The notes: a model not told the origin generated them from the sequence alone. Positions 43,837 to 53,805 are shown, numbered from the stretch's first letter. The stretch: 64,000 bases of DNA from JAKAVN01 sp963734845 (GCA_963734845.1 CAVTIS010000003.1:1-64000); one strand, 5' to 3'. Numbers and translations are program-made.

Positions 43837-44009
43837 AGAAAATCCGGCAAAATCAAAGTTTTCTCTAATCACCGCTCCAAGCTCGCAAGAAAGCCCGCTT
43901 TTGCGGCTCAATTCCGCCTCAAACAGCGGAGAAATTCTCCCTCACAGGACTGGCTGCCCGCCGACAATCGAGCAATGTGTGTATCTGTATGAAAGGAGCG
44001 AGAGGCAAA

Positions 44010-44491
44010 ATGAGGCATGGGATATCAGGGGTCCAGGCGGAAAAACTCGCTCAGGAATTGAAGGATCTGGGAACGCGAGGCGACGACGAGCTGAAGGAAC
44101 GCTGGCGCAAGTTGTACGGGACAGAGACGCCCCGCAAAATTCATCGCTCTCTGCTGATCGTGGCAATCCGTATCGAATGCAGGAGAATGCCCTGGGCGGG
44201 CTCAAGCCTTCGGCCCATCGTCATCTGATGCGTGTCGCTGGAAACGCGGCGGATGGCCGACGAGCACCGGGTTACCCGGGCCTCAGTCCCAAACCGGAAA
44301 CGCTATTGGTGCGCGACTGGGGCGGAGTCACCCATCAGGTGAAGGTGCTCGAAGACGGCATCCTCTTTCGTGGCAAACGATACAAATCACTTTCCGAGGT
44401 TGCGCGTGTCATCACCGGCTCGCGTTGGTCAGGACCCCTGTTCTTCGGCCTCAAATCCGCAGTCAAGGAGCAAAGTCATGGAACCCGGTAA
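44010..44491 (+). pseudogene. DUF2924 family protein, frameshifted
   Basis: From ATG 44010 (AAAGGAG ribosome site just ahead): LKERWRKLYGTETPRKIHRS then LLIVA. At about 44165 the frame changes by one base and continues YRMQENALGGLKPSAHRHLM, ETLLVRDWGGVTHQVKVLED and RYKSLSEVARVITGSRWSGP. Together these equal the intact copy at 1969-2451. The 3' end overlaps the recombinase start by 14 bases, as in that copy. Confidence 0.75.
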
Positions 44492-46339
44492 AGCTTCGAG
44501 TCGGCGCTGCGCGATCTACACCCGCAAATCATCTGAGGAGGGTCTCGAACAGGACTTCAATTCTCTACACGCGCAGCGTGAAGCCTACGAGTCCTATATC
44601 AAAAGTGAGCAGGGCGAGGGCTGGCGCCTGGTCAAGACCGCCTATGATGACGGCGGCCTGTCAGGGGCCACGATGAACCGGCCGGCGTTGCAACGCTACT
44701 GTCCGATATCCGCGAACGTCTGATCGATGTGGTGGTCGTTCAAAGTGGATCGTCTTACCCGTTCACTGGCCGACTTCGCCAAGATGGTCGAGATCTTTGA
44801 CGCTCAAGGCGTGTCGTTTGTGGCGGTCACCCAGCAGTTCAACACGACCACCTCGATGGGGCGTCTGACCCTCAATGTGCTGTTGTCGTTCGCGCAGTTC
44901 GAGCGCGAGGTGACCGGGGCGCGCATCCGGGACAAGTTCGCGGCTTCCAAGCGCAAAGGTATGTGGATGGGGGGCGTACCGCCGCTGGGTTACGACGTCA
45001 GCGAACGCCATCTCACTGTCAACGAGACGGAAGCGGGCACCGTCAGGGAGATCTTCGAGCGCTATCTGGTTTTGGGCTCGGTGCGTTTGCTGCGCGACAA
45101 TCTCGAACGCCGAGGTGTCGTTTCCAAGGTTCGAGTCTCACGCGCACGCGTCAAGACGGGCGGGCGGAGCTTTTCGCGCGGAGCGCTCTACGAACTCCTC
45201 TCGAATCCGATCTACATCGGTGAGGTTCGCCACAAACAGGAACGCCATCCTGGTCAGCACGAGGCGATTCTCGAGGGTGAGCTCTGGGAGCGGGTGCAAA
45301 AGCACTTGCGCGAGCATGCGGTGCAGCATCGTGAGCGCCCCACGAAAGCTTCACCGAGTCCACTGGCGGGAAAGCTGTTCGACGAGAATGGTGAACCATT
45401 ATACGCGCAGGGGGCAATGAAAGAGGGGCGTCGCTATCGCTACTACGTGTCGCGGAAGTTGGTCCGCGGGACGGGAGAGCAGGCCCGGGCCGGATGGCGT
45501 CTATCCGCGCCTGAACTCGAGCGGGCTGTTGTCGGTGCGACACGCAGTACGCTCGATGACAAGCAGACGGTTCTCGCCGAGCTCCGGGAGTCCGGAATCG
45601 AACTGTCGGAGGTCAGCCGAAACTTCGAGATGACTTCCGCTTGCAATGGGCGTTTGCTGGCCGAGACGGAATCCGCTGCGGCCCTGGTCGAAGTGATCGA
45701 AAGGGTACAACTTGCCGCGGAGGGAATCGCATAGTCCTCAAAATATCCGTTCCCTGCGGCCAGATGGCTGGCCAGGCGAGCTCAAAAATACTCCGCATTT
45801 CCCGCTTTGTGCCCATGAAACTGAAGCGGGGTGGCGTCGAGATGCGAATTATTCTCGACGGCAAAGACGAGTTTCGCCGCAAGGACGATCCGGCGCTGCT
45901 CAAGGCCATCGCGCGCGCCAGGCGATGGTTCGAAGAAGTGTCCTCCGGCCGCGTTCCATCTCTGGCCACGATTGCCAGACGAGAGCACCTCGCCAAACGC
46001 TACCTCGCCAAACGCTATGTTGCGGGTCCGACGAAATTGACGTTTATAGCGCCGTCGATTGTGGAGGCCATTGTCGAGGGTCAGGCTCCGGCCGCTCTTA
46101 ACCTCCAAATGCTGATGGACAAACGGGTCAGGCTGCCGTTGGGATGGAAAGATCAGGAGCGGCTTTCGAACTCCAACAATAGCCGGTGGCATCGATGCGC
46201 AGCCCGCGCAGAATCTGCTCCTCGGGATTGCTTCTGTGGTATCCTTGCGTCTCTTCATCGCTCCGCAGAAGAGCACATCAGGCGCCGCTCTCTCAACTTA
46301 TCGGTTGCCTACTTTTCAGGGTTTGGGTCAATCTGTTAA
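44478..46339 (+). pseudogene. Large serine recombinase, frameshifted
   Basis: Starts CAIYTRKSSEEGLEQDFNSL with the catalytic serine, then YDDGGLSGATMNRPALQR; one-base shifts near 44697 and 44738 (middle piece LSDIRERLIDVVVV); then FKVDRLTRSLADFAKMVEIF through VEVIERVQLAAEGI; a third shift near 45725; then RISRFVPMKLKRGGVEMRII and WFEEVSSGRVPSLATIARRE. All segments align in order with the recombinase at 297-1982. A 15-bp tandem duplication near the 3' end adds LAKRY in frame. Cannot be made as one protein. Confidence 0.8.
45988..46017. repeat. 15-bp perfect tandem duplication
   Basis: CCTCGCCAAACGCTA at 45988-46002 is repeated at 46003-46017. In the recombinase frame it duplicates five residues (LAKRY LAKRY), where the other recombinase copy has a single IAKRY. 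Confidence 0.92.
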
Positions 46340-46617
46340 ATCTACGGATTTTCCTCTAATCCGTCACCACGCGCGCGCTCGTGTCGAGTGGTCGGGAGGC
46401 GTTGATGCGCGAGGGGCGGGCTTTCTGATAATAGAGCTCGATGGATCGCTGGACAAGCGGGTACTGATAAGAGTACGCGATCGATGACCGCGCAGTTGAT
46501 ACGATCGCAGGGTGTCGGGACCTTGGAATGTTGAACGGGGTGTCTGATAGACATTATGCGTTGCTGAGCGCGAGTCAGCCGCGGACGGCACCGTAAACTG
46601 TAAAAGGAGAGGGGCAC

Positions 46618-46758
46618 ATGGCAGGCGAGACCTCGAGCGACGAATTCTCCGAAGAAAGCCTTCCTCCACCTACCGGCACGATCTTCATTCTGGGAACTTA
46701 CATGCTCGCACTGGCCGCGGCCTGGGCTGTGATGTTCTGGCTGCTGGTGGACAGATAA
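46618..46758 (+). CDS. Cytochrome c oxidase subunit IIa, ba3 type
   Basis: 46 residues: polar start MAGETSSDEFSEESLPPPTG, then one membrane helix TIFILGTYMLALAAAWAVMF and WLLVDR. Small one-helix proteins of this kind (CbaD-like) accompany subunit II of ba3 oxidases. AAAGGAGAGGGG precedes the start; the stop is directly adjacent to the ATG of subunit II (taaatg). Confidence 0.78.
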   Translation: MAGETSSDEFSEESLPPPTGTIFILGTYMLALAAAWAVMFWLLVDR

Positions 46759-47241
46759 ATGCAACGATACGAGAAGGCCTTCCTTGCGGCATGCGCCGTG
46801 GTGCTGGTGATTTTCCTCTGCGCACTCGGCTTCAGCAGCGTAGCGATGGGCATTCATCTTCCTTCTCATAGCGCGATGATCCATTACGAGGCTGGCCAGA
46901 AGCTCCGCCAGGTACTTCGTCACACGTCACCTTTCGATCACATAGGAGTGCACGAAATCGCGCCAGGGAAATATCAGGCGGTAGTGATCGGGCGAGTTTG
47001 GGACTTCATGCCAACCGAGATCGACGTTCCGCTCGGCGCTCAAGTGAACTTCGTGGCAACGTCGGCTGACGTGATCCACGGATTTTTCATCGTCGGCACG
47101 CGGGTCAACATGATGCTCATTCCGGGGTACATTTCCGAGTTCGACTATCGCTTCACCAAAGCCGGCGAATACTTGCTGATTTGTCAGGAATACTGCGGCC
47201 GCTTGCACCACACGATGTCGGGAAAGGTGGTGGTCAAATGA
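46759..47241 (+). CDS. Cytochrome c oxidase subunit II, ba3 type (CuA)
   Basis: 160 residues with one N-terminal membrane helix and a cupredoxin domain outside the membrane. CuA ligands are visible: His in DVIHGFFIVG, and Cys-Glu-Cys-His-Met type in LICQEYCGRLHHTM. It takes electrons from a cytochrome c. The short length and single helix are typical of the ba3 family. It overlaps the subunit I start by four bases. Confidence 0.93.
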   Translation: MQRYEKAFLAACAVVLVIFLCALGFSSVAMGIHLPSHSAMIHYEAGQKLRQVLRHTSPFDHIGVHEIAPGKYQAVVIGRVWDFMPTEIDVPLGAQVNFVATSADVIHGFFIVGTRVNMMLIPGYISEFDYRFTKAGEYLLICQEYCGRLHHTMSGKVVVK

Positions 47242-48899
47242 GTACGGCCGTCGTCTCGGAGCCATCGGGTTTCTCGCTGCCGCAGGGCCAGTTGAATGTC
47301 ATCCGATGGAACATCTACTTCGGATTCGCGGTGCTTGCGATCGGCGTCATCCTGGGACTGGGCCAAGCGCTCAATTACGCGCACGTGAACGTCGTCCATT
47401 ACTACCCGGTGGTGAAATCCTATTACCAGGGACTGACGATCCATGGCGTGTTCAACGCGCTGGTGCTTACCACGGCGTTCGCCAACGGATTCATCGCGCT
47501 GACCACCGCGCGAGGGCTCGGGCGCAAGCTCAATGATGCGCTCCTACAGGCGGCCTGGTGGACGCTGTTCGTCGGTTCTCTATTAGCCGCCTACGCGATG
47601 CTCATCGGTAAGGCCTCGGTCCTGTACACCTTTTATCCACCGCTGCTCGCCCACTGGACATTTTACTTAGGCCTTGCGCTGGTGGTGGTGAGCACGTGGA
47701 TAGTCTCGGCGGCTCAACTCCTAGCGTTGCGCGGATGGCGCAAGGATCACCCGGGAGAGCGAGTTCCGCTGCTAGCCTTCATGTCGATTGCGACCTACGT
47801 GATGTGGGATATCGCGTCGGCCGGCCTTGCCATCGAGGTCGTCGTGTTCCTGCTGCCGTGGTCGCTGGGCTTGCTACCGGGCGTCGATCCGATGCTTGAT
47901 CGCACGTTGTTCTGGTTCACCGGGCATCCGATCGTGTACTTCTGGCTGTTGCCGATTTACGTCTCCTGGTATGGACTCATTCCCCGACAGGCCGGCGGCG
48001 TCTTGTTCAGCGACACTCTCACGCGGGTCGCCTTCATCCTTTTTATTCTGCTGATCCCGGTCGGCTTTCATCATCAGTTCGTCGATCCGGGTGTTTCGCA
48101 GGGAATGAAGTTCACTGTCGCGGTCCTGACCTTTGCGATTTTCTTTCCCAGCCTGATGACCGCGTTCGCGGTGATGTATGCGCTGGAGATCGGCGGACGC
48201 CGCCGTGGCGGGAATGGACGGATCGGATGGTTCTTCACGATTCCATGGGCCGATCCATCGGTGGCCGCGCAAGTGCTGGCGATGATCGCGTTCCTGCTCG
48301 GTGGCATCTCCGGCTTGATGAACGCGAGCTTCACCATGAACATGGAGATTCACAATACAGCGTTTGTCCCGGGACATTTTCATCTAACCATCGGCTGCGC
48401 GGTGGCTCTCTCCTATGTAGGAATTGCCTACTGGCTCATACCGTATCTCGAACGGCGCGAGCTATGGTCACCGCGCGCTGCACTGTTCCAGGCTTTCTTG
48501 TATTTCTTTGGGGTGATGATTTTCTCGCACGGCCTGATGGCGGGAGGGATGGAGGGGATGCCGCGGCGCACCGATATGGTGCATGCCGCCTATGGCCTGC
48601 CCGGGTGGAAGATTCCGGAAACCATGACGGGGATCGGCGGCTCGCTGATGTTCGCGAGCATGATGCTGTTTTTTTTCATCCTGGTAATGACAATGATTGC
48701 TGGCAAGAAGACCCAGCCCCACGACCTTCCGTTCACTGCGACCGTTCAAACCCCATCCACAATCGGATGGCAGCCGCGGCTGGATCAGCTACGCTACTGG
48801 GTTCTCGCCTCGGTCGTCCTGTCAATCGCAGTCTATGGTCCCTTCATCCTCGGACACTTCCCGCCCCGCCTCACGAGCGCGGGACTGCTCTACCCTTAA
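47238..48899 (+). CDS. Cytochrome c oxidase subunit I, ba3 type (haem-copper)
   Basis: 553 residues from ATG 47238 (overlapping ATGA with subunit II). Twelve or more membrane helices. The haem-copper site shows in FWFTGHPIVYFWLLPIYVSW (CuB His and Tyr), VGFHHQFVDPG (two CuB His) and FVPGHFHLTIGCA (haem His pair); the first haem ligand is in LTIHGVFNALVL. Reduces oxygen to water and pumps protons; this family has high oxygen affinity. Start and stop fit; frame intact. Confidence 0.95.
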   Translation: MSTAVVSEPSGFSLPQGQLNVIRWNIYFGFAVLAIGVILGLGQALNYAHVNVVHYYPVVKSYYQGLTIHGVFNALVLTTAFANGFIALTTARGLGRKLNDALLQAAWWTLFVGSLLAAYAMLIGKASVLYTFYPPLLAHWTFYLGLALVVVSTWIVSAAQLLALRGWRKDHPGERVPLLAFMSIATYVMWDIASAGLAIEVVVFLLPWSLGLLPGVDPMLDRTLFWFTGHPIVYFWLLPIYVSWYGLIPRQAGGVLFSDTLTRVAFILFILLIPVGFHHQFVDPGVSQGMKFTVAVLTFAIFFPSLMTAFAVMYALEIGGRRRGGNGRIGWFFTIPWADPSVAAQVLAMIAFLLGGISGLMNASFTMNMEIHNTAFVPGHFHLTIGCAVALSYVGIAYWLIPYLERRELWSPRAALFQAFLYFFGVMIFSHGLMAGGMEGMPRRTDMVHAAYGLPGWKIPETMTGIGGSLMFASMMLFFFILVMTMIAGKKTQPHDLPFTATVQTPSTIGWQPRLDQLRYWVLASVVLSIAVYGPFILGHFPPRLTSAGLLYP

Positions 48900-48969
48900 A
48901 CTACCGAGTAAAACCAGTCTCTTCGCTACGATACCGTGACAATGCTGCAAGTATTTGGAGGGCTTGAAA

Positions 48970-49389
48970 ATGAAACAGCTGCGAGTTCGCGATGTGATGG
49001 CGCGGGAAGTGACTACCCTGAAACGAAATGATCAGCTTTCGCTCGCCAATGACATCATGCAGCTCGGACGGATTCGCCATCTGCCGGTACTCGAAGATGA
49101 TGGGCAACTGGCTGGAATCCTAAGCCAGCGAGATCTCTTTCGTGGTGCATTGGCACGCGCGCTCGGATACGGCCAGCATGCTCAGCGGAAGATGCTCGAC
49201 AACCTGTTGGTCAAGGAGGTAATGAGCAGCGACGTAGTGACGACCGGTCCAGATAGGTTGCTGGTTGAGGCCGCGCGCATTCTGCTGGAGCGGAAGATCG
49301 GTTGTCTTCCGGTTGTCGAAGGCGGACAACTCGTGGGCATTCTGACTGAGGCTGATTTTGTCGCTATCTTTGCGCGCGGGAGCTCCTGA
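48970..49389 (+). CDS. CBS-domain pair protein
   Basis: 139 residues: MKQLRVRDVMAREVTTLKRN, LGRIRHLPVLEDDGQLAGIL (first CBS), then VKEVMSSDVVTTGPDRLLVE and KIGCLPVVEGGQLVGILTEA (second CBS). Likely senses adenine nucleotides. A GGAGG ribosome site precedes it; it is 70 bases downstream of the oxidase operon and may be co-transcribed. Confidence 0.9.
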   Translation: MKQLRVRDVMAREVTTLKRNDQLSLANDIMQLGRIRHLPVLEDDGQLAGILSQRDLFRGALARALGYGQHAQRKMLDNLLVKEVMSSDVVTTGPDRLLVEAARILLERKIGCLPVVEGGQLVGILTEADFVAIFARGSS

Positions 49390-49429
49390 GACTCCAGAAT
49401 TACGGATAGAACGAAGAGAGAAAGAGGGT

Positions 49430-50313
49430 TGCGCCTAAGGCGGCCGCAGGCCTTCGCTACAATGACTTCCACACGACCGCACTCTGCTCGCCCACCCGAA
49501 CTGCGTTGCTTACCGGCCGCAATCACCACGTGAACAACGCCGGCGCCGTCATGGAGCTCGCAACCGCGTTTCCCGGCAACACTGGCATCCGCCCGTAGAG
49601 CGTTGCACCGTTAGCGGAGATGTTGCGGCTTAATGGTTACAGCACTGCCGCCTTCGGCAAATATCACGAGACGTCCCCGTGGGAGGTCTCGGTTTCCGGA
49701 CCGTTTGACCGTTGGCCGACCCATTCCGGCTTCGACAAGTTCTACGGCTTCATTGGTGGCGAGGCCAATCAATGGACGCCCGCGATCTTCGACGGCACCA
49801 CCCGAGTGGAGCAGCCGCACGATCCCGACTACCACTTCACGGTCGATATGACGAACCAGACGATCGCCTGGATGCAGGCGCAACACGCGTTGATCCCCGA
49901 CAAGCCGTTCTTCGTGTACTTTGCCACGGGTGCACTGCATGCCCCGCATCATGTGCCCAAGGAATACATCGACCGGTACAAGGGCAAGTTCGATCAGGGA
50001 TGGGATGCACTGCGCGAAAAGACGTTTGCGCGCCAGAAGCAGATGGGCGTCATCCCGCAGAATGCGGCGCTGACGAAGGGCCCCAAGGAAATTCCTTCCT
50101 GGGATTCCCAGACTCCCGATCAGAAGAAGCTGGAGGCCCGGCTTTGCAGAGCATACCGATGAGCAGGTGGGACGCCTGGTGGATGCCCTGCAAGAAATGG
50201 GCGCCCTGGACAATACACTGTTCATCTACATCGTCGGCGACAGCTTCGACACCACACGCATCGGGCTTGTTTGCACGCGTGATGACTCGAGTGAGCGGCG
50301 CATCGAAGTGTGA
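49430..50313 (+). pseudogene. Arylsulfatase fragment with stop and frameshift
   Basis: Without a start codon the frame opens with AAGLRYNDFHTTALCSPTRT, the sulfatase formylglycine motif CxPxR, and ALLTGRNHH. An in-frame TAG stands at 49596-49598. Then EMLRLNGYSTAAFGKYHETS, GFDKFYGFIGGEANQWTPAI and FVYFATGALHAPHHVP; a frameshift near 50147; then EHTDEQVGRLVDALQEMGAL and FIYIVGDS before unrelated sequence. Both ends of the protein are missing (family length is about 700 or more). Dead copy. Confidence 0.8.
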
Positions 50314-50349
50314 TGCCTAAGTCAAATTGCGGGTAAAGAGGTAACAACA

Positions 50350-50589
50350 ATGACATTTGAAGAGAATGCAAAATCCACGGTTCTTAACGCAATGGATCAG
50401 GGTCGCGAAACCGCCGAGAAGGCAGGGCAGGCGGTAAAGGACGGCTACAAGGCTGCTCAACAGGGCGTTGAGGACGAACTTCTCAATCTTGGCCTTGGCG
50501 ACTTCATTCGGCGCGAACCCTGGTTAGCTATAGCGGCCGCTTGTGCGATCGGATACGTCGCCGCACAAATCGTCAGGCGTGTTTCCTGA
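50350..50589 (+). CDS. ElaB/YqjD/DUF883-like membrane-anchored protein
   Basis: 79 residues: a helical, charged N-terminal part (ETAEKAGQAVKDGYKAAQQG) and a C-terminal membrane helix (FIRREPWLAIAAACAIGYVA). RREPW before the helix is a mark of YqjD/ElaB-type proteins, which tether ribosomes in E. coli under stress; that function is from the family. First of four genes on one strand. Confidence 0.7.
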   Translation: MTFEENAKSTVLNAMDQGRETAEKAGQAVKDGYKAAQQGVEDELLNLGLGDFIRREPWLAIAAACAIGYVAAQIVRRVS

Positions 50590-50595
50590 TGGGGT

Positions 50596-50871
50596 GTGCG
50601 TCCGTTAGATATTTCAGCCGATACCGCTCCGCAGCGCCGCCGACGCCGTCGCGTGGATAAGTATGTTAGGGATGAGCCGCTCCGTTCTCTGGCGATTGCC
50701 GCGGCGGCAGGATTTATCGTCGGCGGACGGCTTAACAGCCGTGTTGGCCATGCGATGCTCACAATCGTTGGCCAGATTGCCCTTCAAAGCGCTGCGAGCA
50801 GCTTCATCGATAAAATAATTGCCGGTACTCACGAAAACGGAAGACTGAATAACGCAAGTTCTCAAAGTTAA
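50596..50871 (+). CDS. Small membrane protein with YqjD-like C-terminus
   Basis: 91 residues from a GTG. Basic stretch RRRRRRVDKYVRDEPLRSLA then a helix IAAAAGFIVGGRL; again the (R)xEPxxSLA approach to a glycine-rich helix seen in YqjD-like proteins. A second hydrophobic stretch TIVGQIALQSAASSFI follows. Six bases behind the previous gene. Confidence 0.55.
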   Translation: MRPLDISADTAPQRRRRRRVDKYVRDEPLRSLAIAAAAGFIVGGRLNSRVGHAMLTIVGQIALQSAASSFIDKIIAGTHENGRLNNASSQS

Positions 50872-50875
50872 AGAC

Positions 50876-51193
50876 ATGACAACCGAAGAAGAGATTTCCA
50901 AGAACCAGGATGAACGAAACGAGATGCGCCACGATCTGCGCGACAGGTTGACAGAGGTCAGTGCGAAGCTCGAGCGCTTGGGACGGGACTTTCATCCCGA
51001 CCATCTTGTCGAGAGCTATCCCATTGCTTCTTCCTTGGCAGCGGGCGCTTTGGGCTTTTTCATCGGCTCAACCGTCAAGAATCGCGTGACCGGGCCAATC
51101 GCAATCGCCGCCCTAAGGGGCTTCGCGCTCTCAAGGCGGTCTTCACGCGAAGGAGTAAGACGCGATGACAGAGAGACATCCTCTAACGACTGA
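50876..51193 (+). CDS. Hypothetical membrane-anchored protein (DUF3618-like)
   Basis: 105 residues: charged coil NQDERNEMRHDLRDRLTEVS, then LVESYPIASSLAAGALGFFI as membrane helix and a basic tail. Third member of the small membrane gene row. Assigned by layout only. Its 3' end overlaps the next gene by 29 bases. Confidence 0.5.
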   Translation: MTTEEEISKNQDERNEMRHDLRDRLTEVSAKLERLGRDFHPDHLVESYPIASSLAAGALGFFIGSTVKNRVTGPIAIAALRGFALSRRSSREGVRRDDRETSSND

Positions 51194-51527
51194 CGCCGGT
51201 CTCACGACCTACCCGGACTGGCCGACCCTGATTGAAAGGGCGGTGAACGATGTATCGCGCATACTCGAGTCCGAGCTGCATATGTTTCAAACCACGATGG
51301 GGGCTGCCCTGGAAGCACGGATAGCCACTGCGGTAGCGTCTCTGACATTAGCCGCCGTGACGATCTGCGGTGCACTATGCATTCCGTGCGCCGCGATCCT
51401 GTTGCTCCACCAGTGGTTCCCATGGTGGGAGGCTTTTGGAATCGGAGGCCTCGCCACCTTGGTTATCTGGATCGCGAGTCACGCAATCATGAAGCCCTCA
51501 ACCGAACTCAAGAACGTCCCAACATGA
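51165..51527 (+). CDS. Phage-holin-superfamily/YqjE-like membrane protein
   Basis: 120 residues. A soluble helix (DWPTLIERAVNDVSRILESE) is followed by two membrane helices (VASLTLAAVTICGALCIPCA and FGIGGLATLVIWIASHAI). This is the YqjE/holin-superfamily III plan, and such proteins often stand beside YqjD-like genes as here. Function in the cell envelope is not defined. Confidence 0.6.
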   Translation: MTERHPLTTDAGLTTYPDWPTLIERAVNDVSRILESELHMFQTTMGAALEARIATAVASLTLAAVTICGALCIPCAAILLLHQWFPWWEAFGIGGLATLVIWIASHAIMKPSTELKNVPT

Positions 51528-51778
51528 ATGAGACGCGCGGGTGGCATCGACACCTACATCAACCGGAGCAAGCGTCTGGGCGGCACAACTGACGGCCCAT
51601 TTTCTATCGTTCTCTTTTCACGTTATTAACAAAATTTGTCAATTGCGCGCTCGACTGTCTGTTTAAGCTTTTTGGTCCAGCTGACGTTCGTCTTTTAAGC
51701 CCCGATTGTGAAAGAGGCGATTGCTCTTTGACGGATCTCAGAAACCACAGATACTCGGAACTCGTAGATACCCCACCA

Positions 51779-52507
51779 TCAGCCCACGGAAACACCAAGG
51801 AGTCGGCCGATGACGGCTGTCACTGCCATCGCCAAGCCGCCTCCAATTGTCACGCGCAACGTCGCACGGCCGAGCGGCGCGCCACCGAGATGGCCGCCAA
51901 ATGCACCTAGAGCGGCGAGGCTGACCAGTGACACCGCTGAGATCGCCGGGATGTCGTGCGATGGAGGTGCGACGAGAAGGGCTGCTATAGGGACCGCCGC
52001 GAAAGATGCGAAGCTAGTGGCCGAAATCCACGCCGCTTGTAGCGGACGCGCAAGGGCCCCCGTTTCGATCCCTAGCTCGTCCCGCATATGTGAGCCCAGC
52101 CGATCGCGAGCGCTCAGCTGTTGAGCGACCTTCATCGCCAGTTCTTTTTCAAGTCCTCGCTTCACGTAGAGCATCGCGAGCTCGTTCAGCTCAGCTCGCG
52201 GATCGACGGCGAGCTCTTGCCGTTCGAGCTCGATGTCGGCCTGCTCCGAGTCTCGCTGCGCGCTAACCGACACGTACTCGCCCACGGCCATCGACATCGA
52301 ACCAGCCACGAGCCCTGCAACACCGGCGATCAAGATGGCCTGTCTCGACGCCGAGGCGGCTGCGACGCCAACCATGAGGCTCGCGGTCGATACAATCGCG
52401 TCGTTTGAACCAAGCACTGCAGCGCGCAGCCACCCGGAACGTCCACTCCGGTGCGCCTCTCGTTGTTGTATCGTGCCACCATTCACTTCTGAACTTTGCT
52501 CGCTCAT
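51779..52507 (-). CDS. VIT/CCC1 family iron-manganese transporter
   Basis: 242 residues. First helix LGSNDAIVSTASLMVGVAAA, second GLVAGSMSMAVGEYVSVSAQ with the family's metal-binding Met/Glu, then the cytoplasmic stretch LERQELAVDPRAELNELAML with glutamates, and three further helices (SFASFAAVPIAALLV, SLVSLAALGAFGG, VTIGGGLAMAVTAVIG). Exports or sequesters Fe2+/Mn2+. Complete; transcribed against the preceding membrane gene row. Confidence 0.93.
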   Translation of the reverse strand: MSEQSSEVNGGTIQQREAHRSGRSGWLRAAVLGSNDAIVSTASLMVGVAAASASRQAILIAGVAGLVAGSMSMAVGEYVSVSAQRDSEQADIELERQELAVDPRAELNELAMLYVKRGLEKELAMKVAQQLSARDRLGSHMRDELGIETGALARPLQAAWISATSFASFAAVPIAALLVAPPSHDIPAISAVSLVSLAALGAFGGHLGGAPLGRATLRVTIGGGLAMAVTAVIGRLLGVSVG

Positions 52508-52651
52508 ATCTCGGGTGTCAGCGATTTTGAAAAATATCCAGTCACGAATCTTGATCTACTCCGGCTGCGCTTAGGATTCATCTAGAGGTCGCTGCGCGTT
52601 CGCGATATCCGCAGATTGTACCACGCTTTACGTTAGCCAAATAACAGAGCA

Positions 52652-52852
52652 TCGGCGCCGAATGAGGTCAGGAAGGCGCTCGACGAGCATGAGATCAGAG
52701 ACGTCGGCTTCGAGGTGATCAACGGTATCGTGCTGCTGACTGGGACCGTCCCAACCGCGGCGCGGAACCTGGAGGCTCCACTCGTAGCGCGCTCGATCCC
52801 GGTTGTGCGCGCGATCGAAGACGATCTGCGCCTGCGGGCAGCCGAGTACTAA
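52652..52852 (+). pseudogene. Headless BON-domain fragment
   Basis: A frame without a start codon reads EVRKALDEHEIRDVGFEVIN then GIVLLTGTVPTAARN and VVRAIEDDLRLR before a stop. GxVxLxGxV within an alpha-beta-beta plan is the BON (osmotic lipid-binding) motif. A TAG 18 codons upstream closes the frame. No signal sequence or partner remains. Confidence 0.5.
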
Positions 52853-53270
52853 CCCGAACGCGGCTGCGCCCCGACACCAACTTGCGACCGCGAGCGATAG
52901 CTCTTCTTGCGATATAGAACTCCCCACTCAAGCACAGTGACATGGTGACTCTTTCCCTGCCATTCACGGATCAAGACCGTTCCGGTCGAGGCTCTCGTAA
53001 TTTTCCGGCTGTGTGGAGTCCGGCGGCCGCCTGAATCTTCGGAGGCATGCTCGAGCAAGCGGATCGCGACGGCTTCAGCCCGCCCAAGGCGCGCTCTTGA
53101 ATCTTGTATGCGATCGCCGAGATGAGGAGCTTCTTGCTGCTGCGCGGTGGCGGCTCGTTGCCATACACGGCCCGCCATCGGTCTTTGAGTTCGTTCGTCT
53201 TGAGCTCGAACAAGTGCGCGATTTCGGAAGAGATTTTTTCGGTCTCGGTTTGAGAATCTCGATGGGTCAT
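52849..53270 (-). pseudogene. DUF2924 family remnant, frameshifted and truncated
   Basis: From ATG 53270: LKDRWRAVYGNEPPPRSSKK, AYKIQERALGGLKPS; then a one-base shift near 53080; GTVLIREWQGKSHHVTVLEW and KKSYRSRSQV, after which the usual TG(S/T)xWSGPLFFGL end is absent. Third copy of the family in the window, here without any recombinase. Its stop region overlaps the BON fragment. Confidence 0.7.
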
Positions 53271-53274
53271 GCTT

Positions 53275-53805
53275 CAAACCGCCTCCTCAGCGGGCAGATA
53301 CACACATTGCTCTGCTTCCCCTCTGAAGCCAGTTGAGGCGTCCACGATCGCATTCGCCTTCCAATCGTCTGGATGCCACCCGAAGGTTCGGCTCATCGCT
53401 CGCTTTGTGGGCGTAACGGAGCAAGCATCCGAGGCCAGCCGATACGGCTGAGGAGACAAAGAGAAGATGGAACGCGCGAGGTCAGTAAACGGGAATACCT
53501 CGCGGAGCACTGACATGACGCTCGACGACCGTTTGCGGAGGTGGAAGCGCGATGCCCAACGGAGGCGGGCGAGCGCCTGCTTAAGACCCCGTCGGGCCGC
53601 GTTTTGAAGAAATCGAGGCCGAGCTCGTGGCCTTAACCGAACTGGGGGAAAAGCCTGCCGCATCGCGAGCGACGATCCACGACTGAGGGATTTACGGTCG
53701 AGGTGAGCCACTCGCCGTTTTCTGAAAACACCACTCACGCCCAAAATGACACCAGTACTCGTTTGGCACTGTTGGATGGGGCGCGTGGCGGGTTATGATG
53801 CGCCG
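53275..53805. other. Region upstream of the RNB gene, possible broken small gene
   Basis: No intact gene. On the plus strand 53508-53690 gives MTLDDRLRRWKRDAQRRRAS and, one frame over, EEIEAELVALTELGEKPAAS, which read like parts of one small helical protein split by an indel near 53600. The rest shows nothing. Confidence 0.25.

Noticed and set aside
50350..51527. Holin-like genes as phage lysis cassette
   Set aside because: The four genes match YqjD/YqjE-type envelope stress proteins and no endolysin or other phage gene is near.
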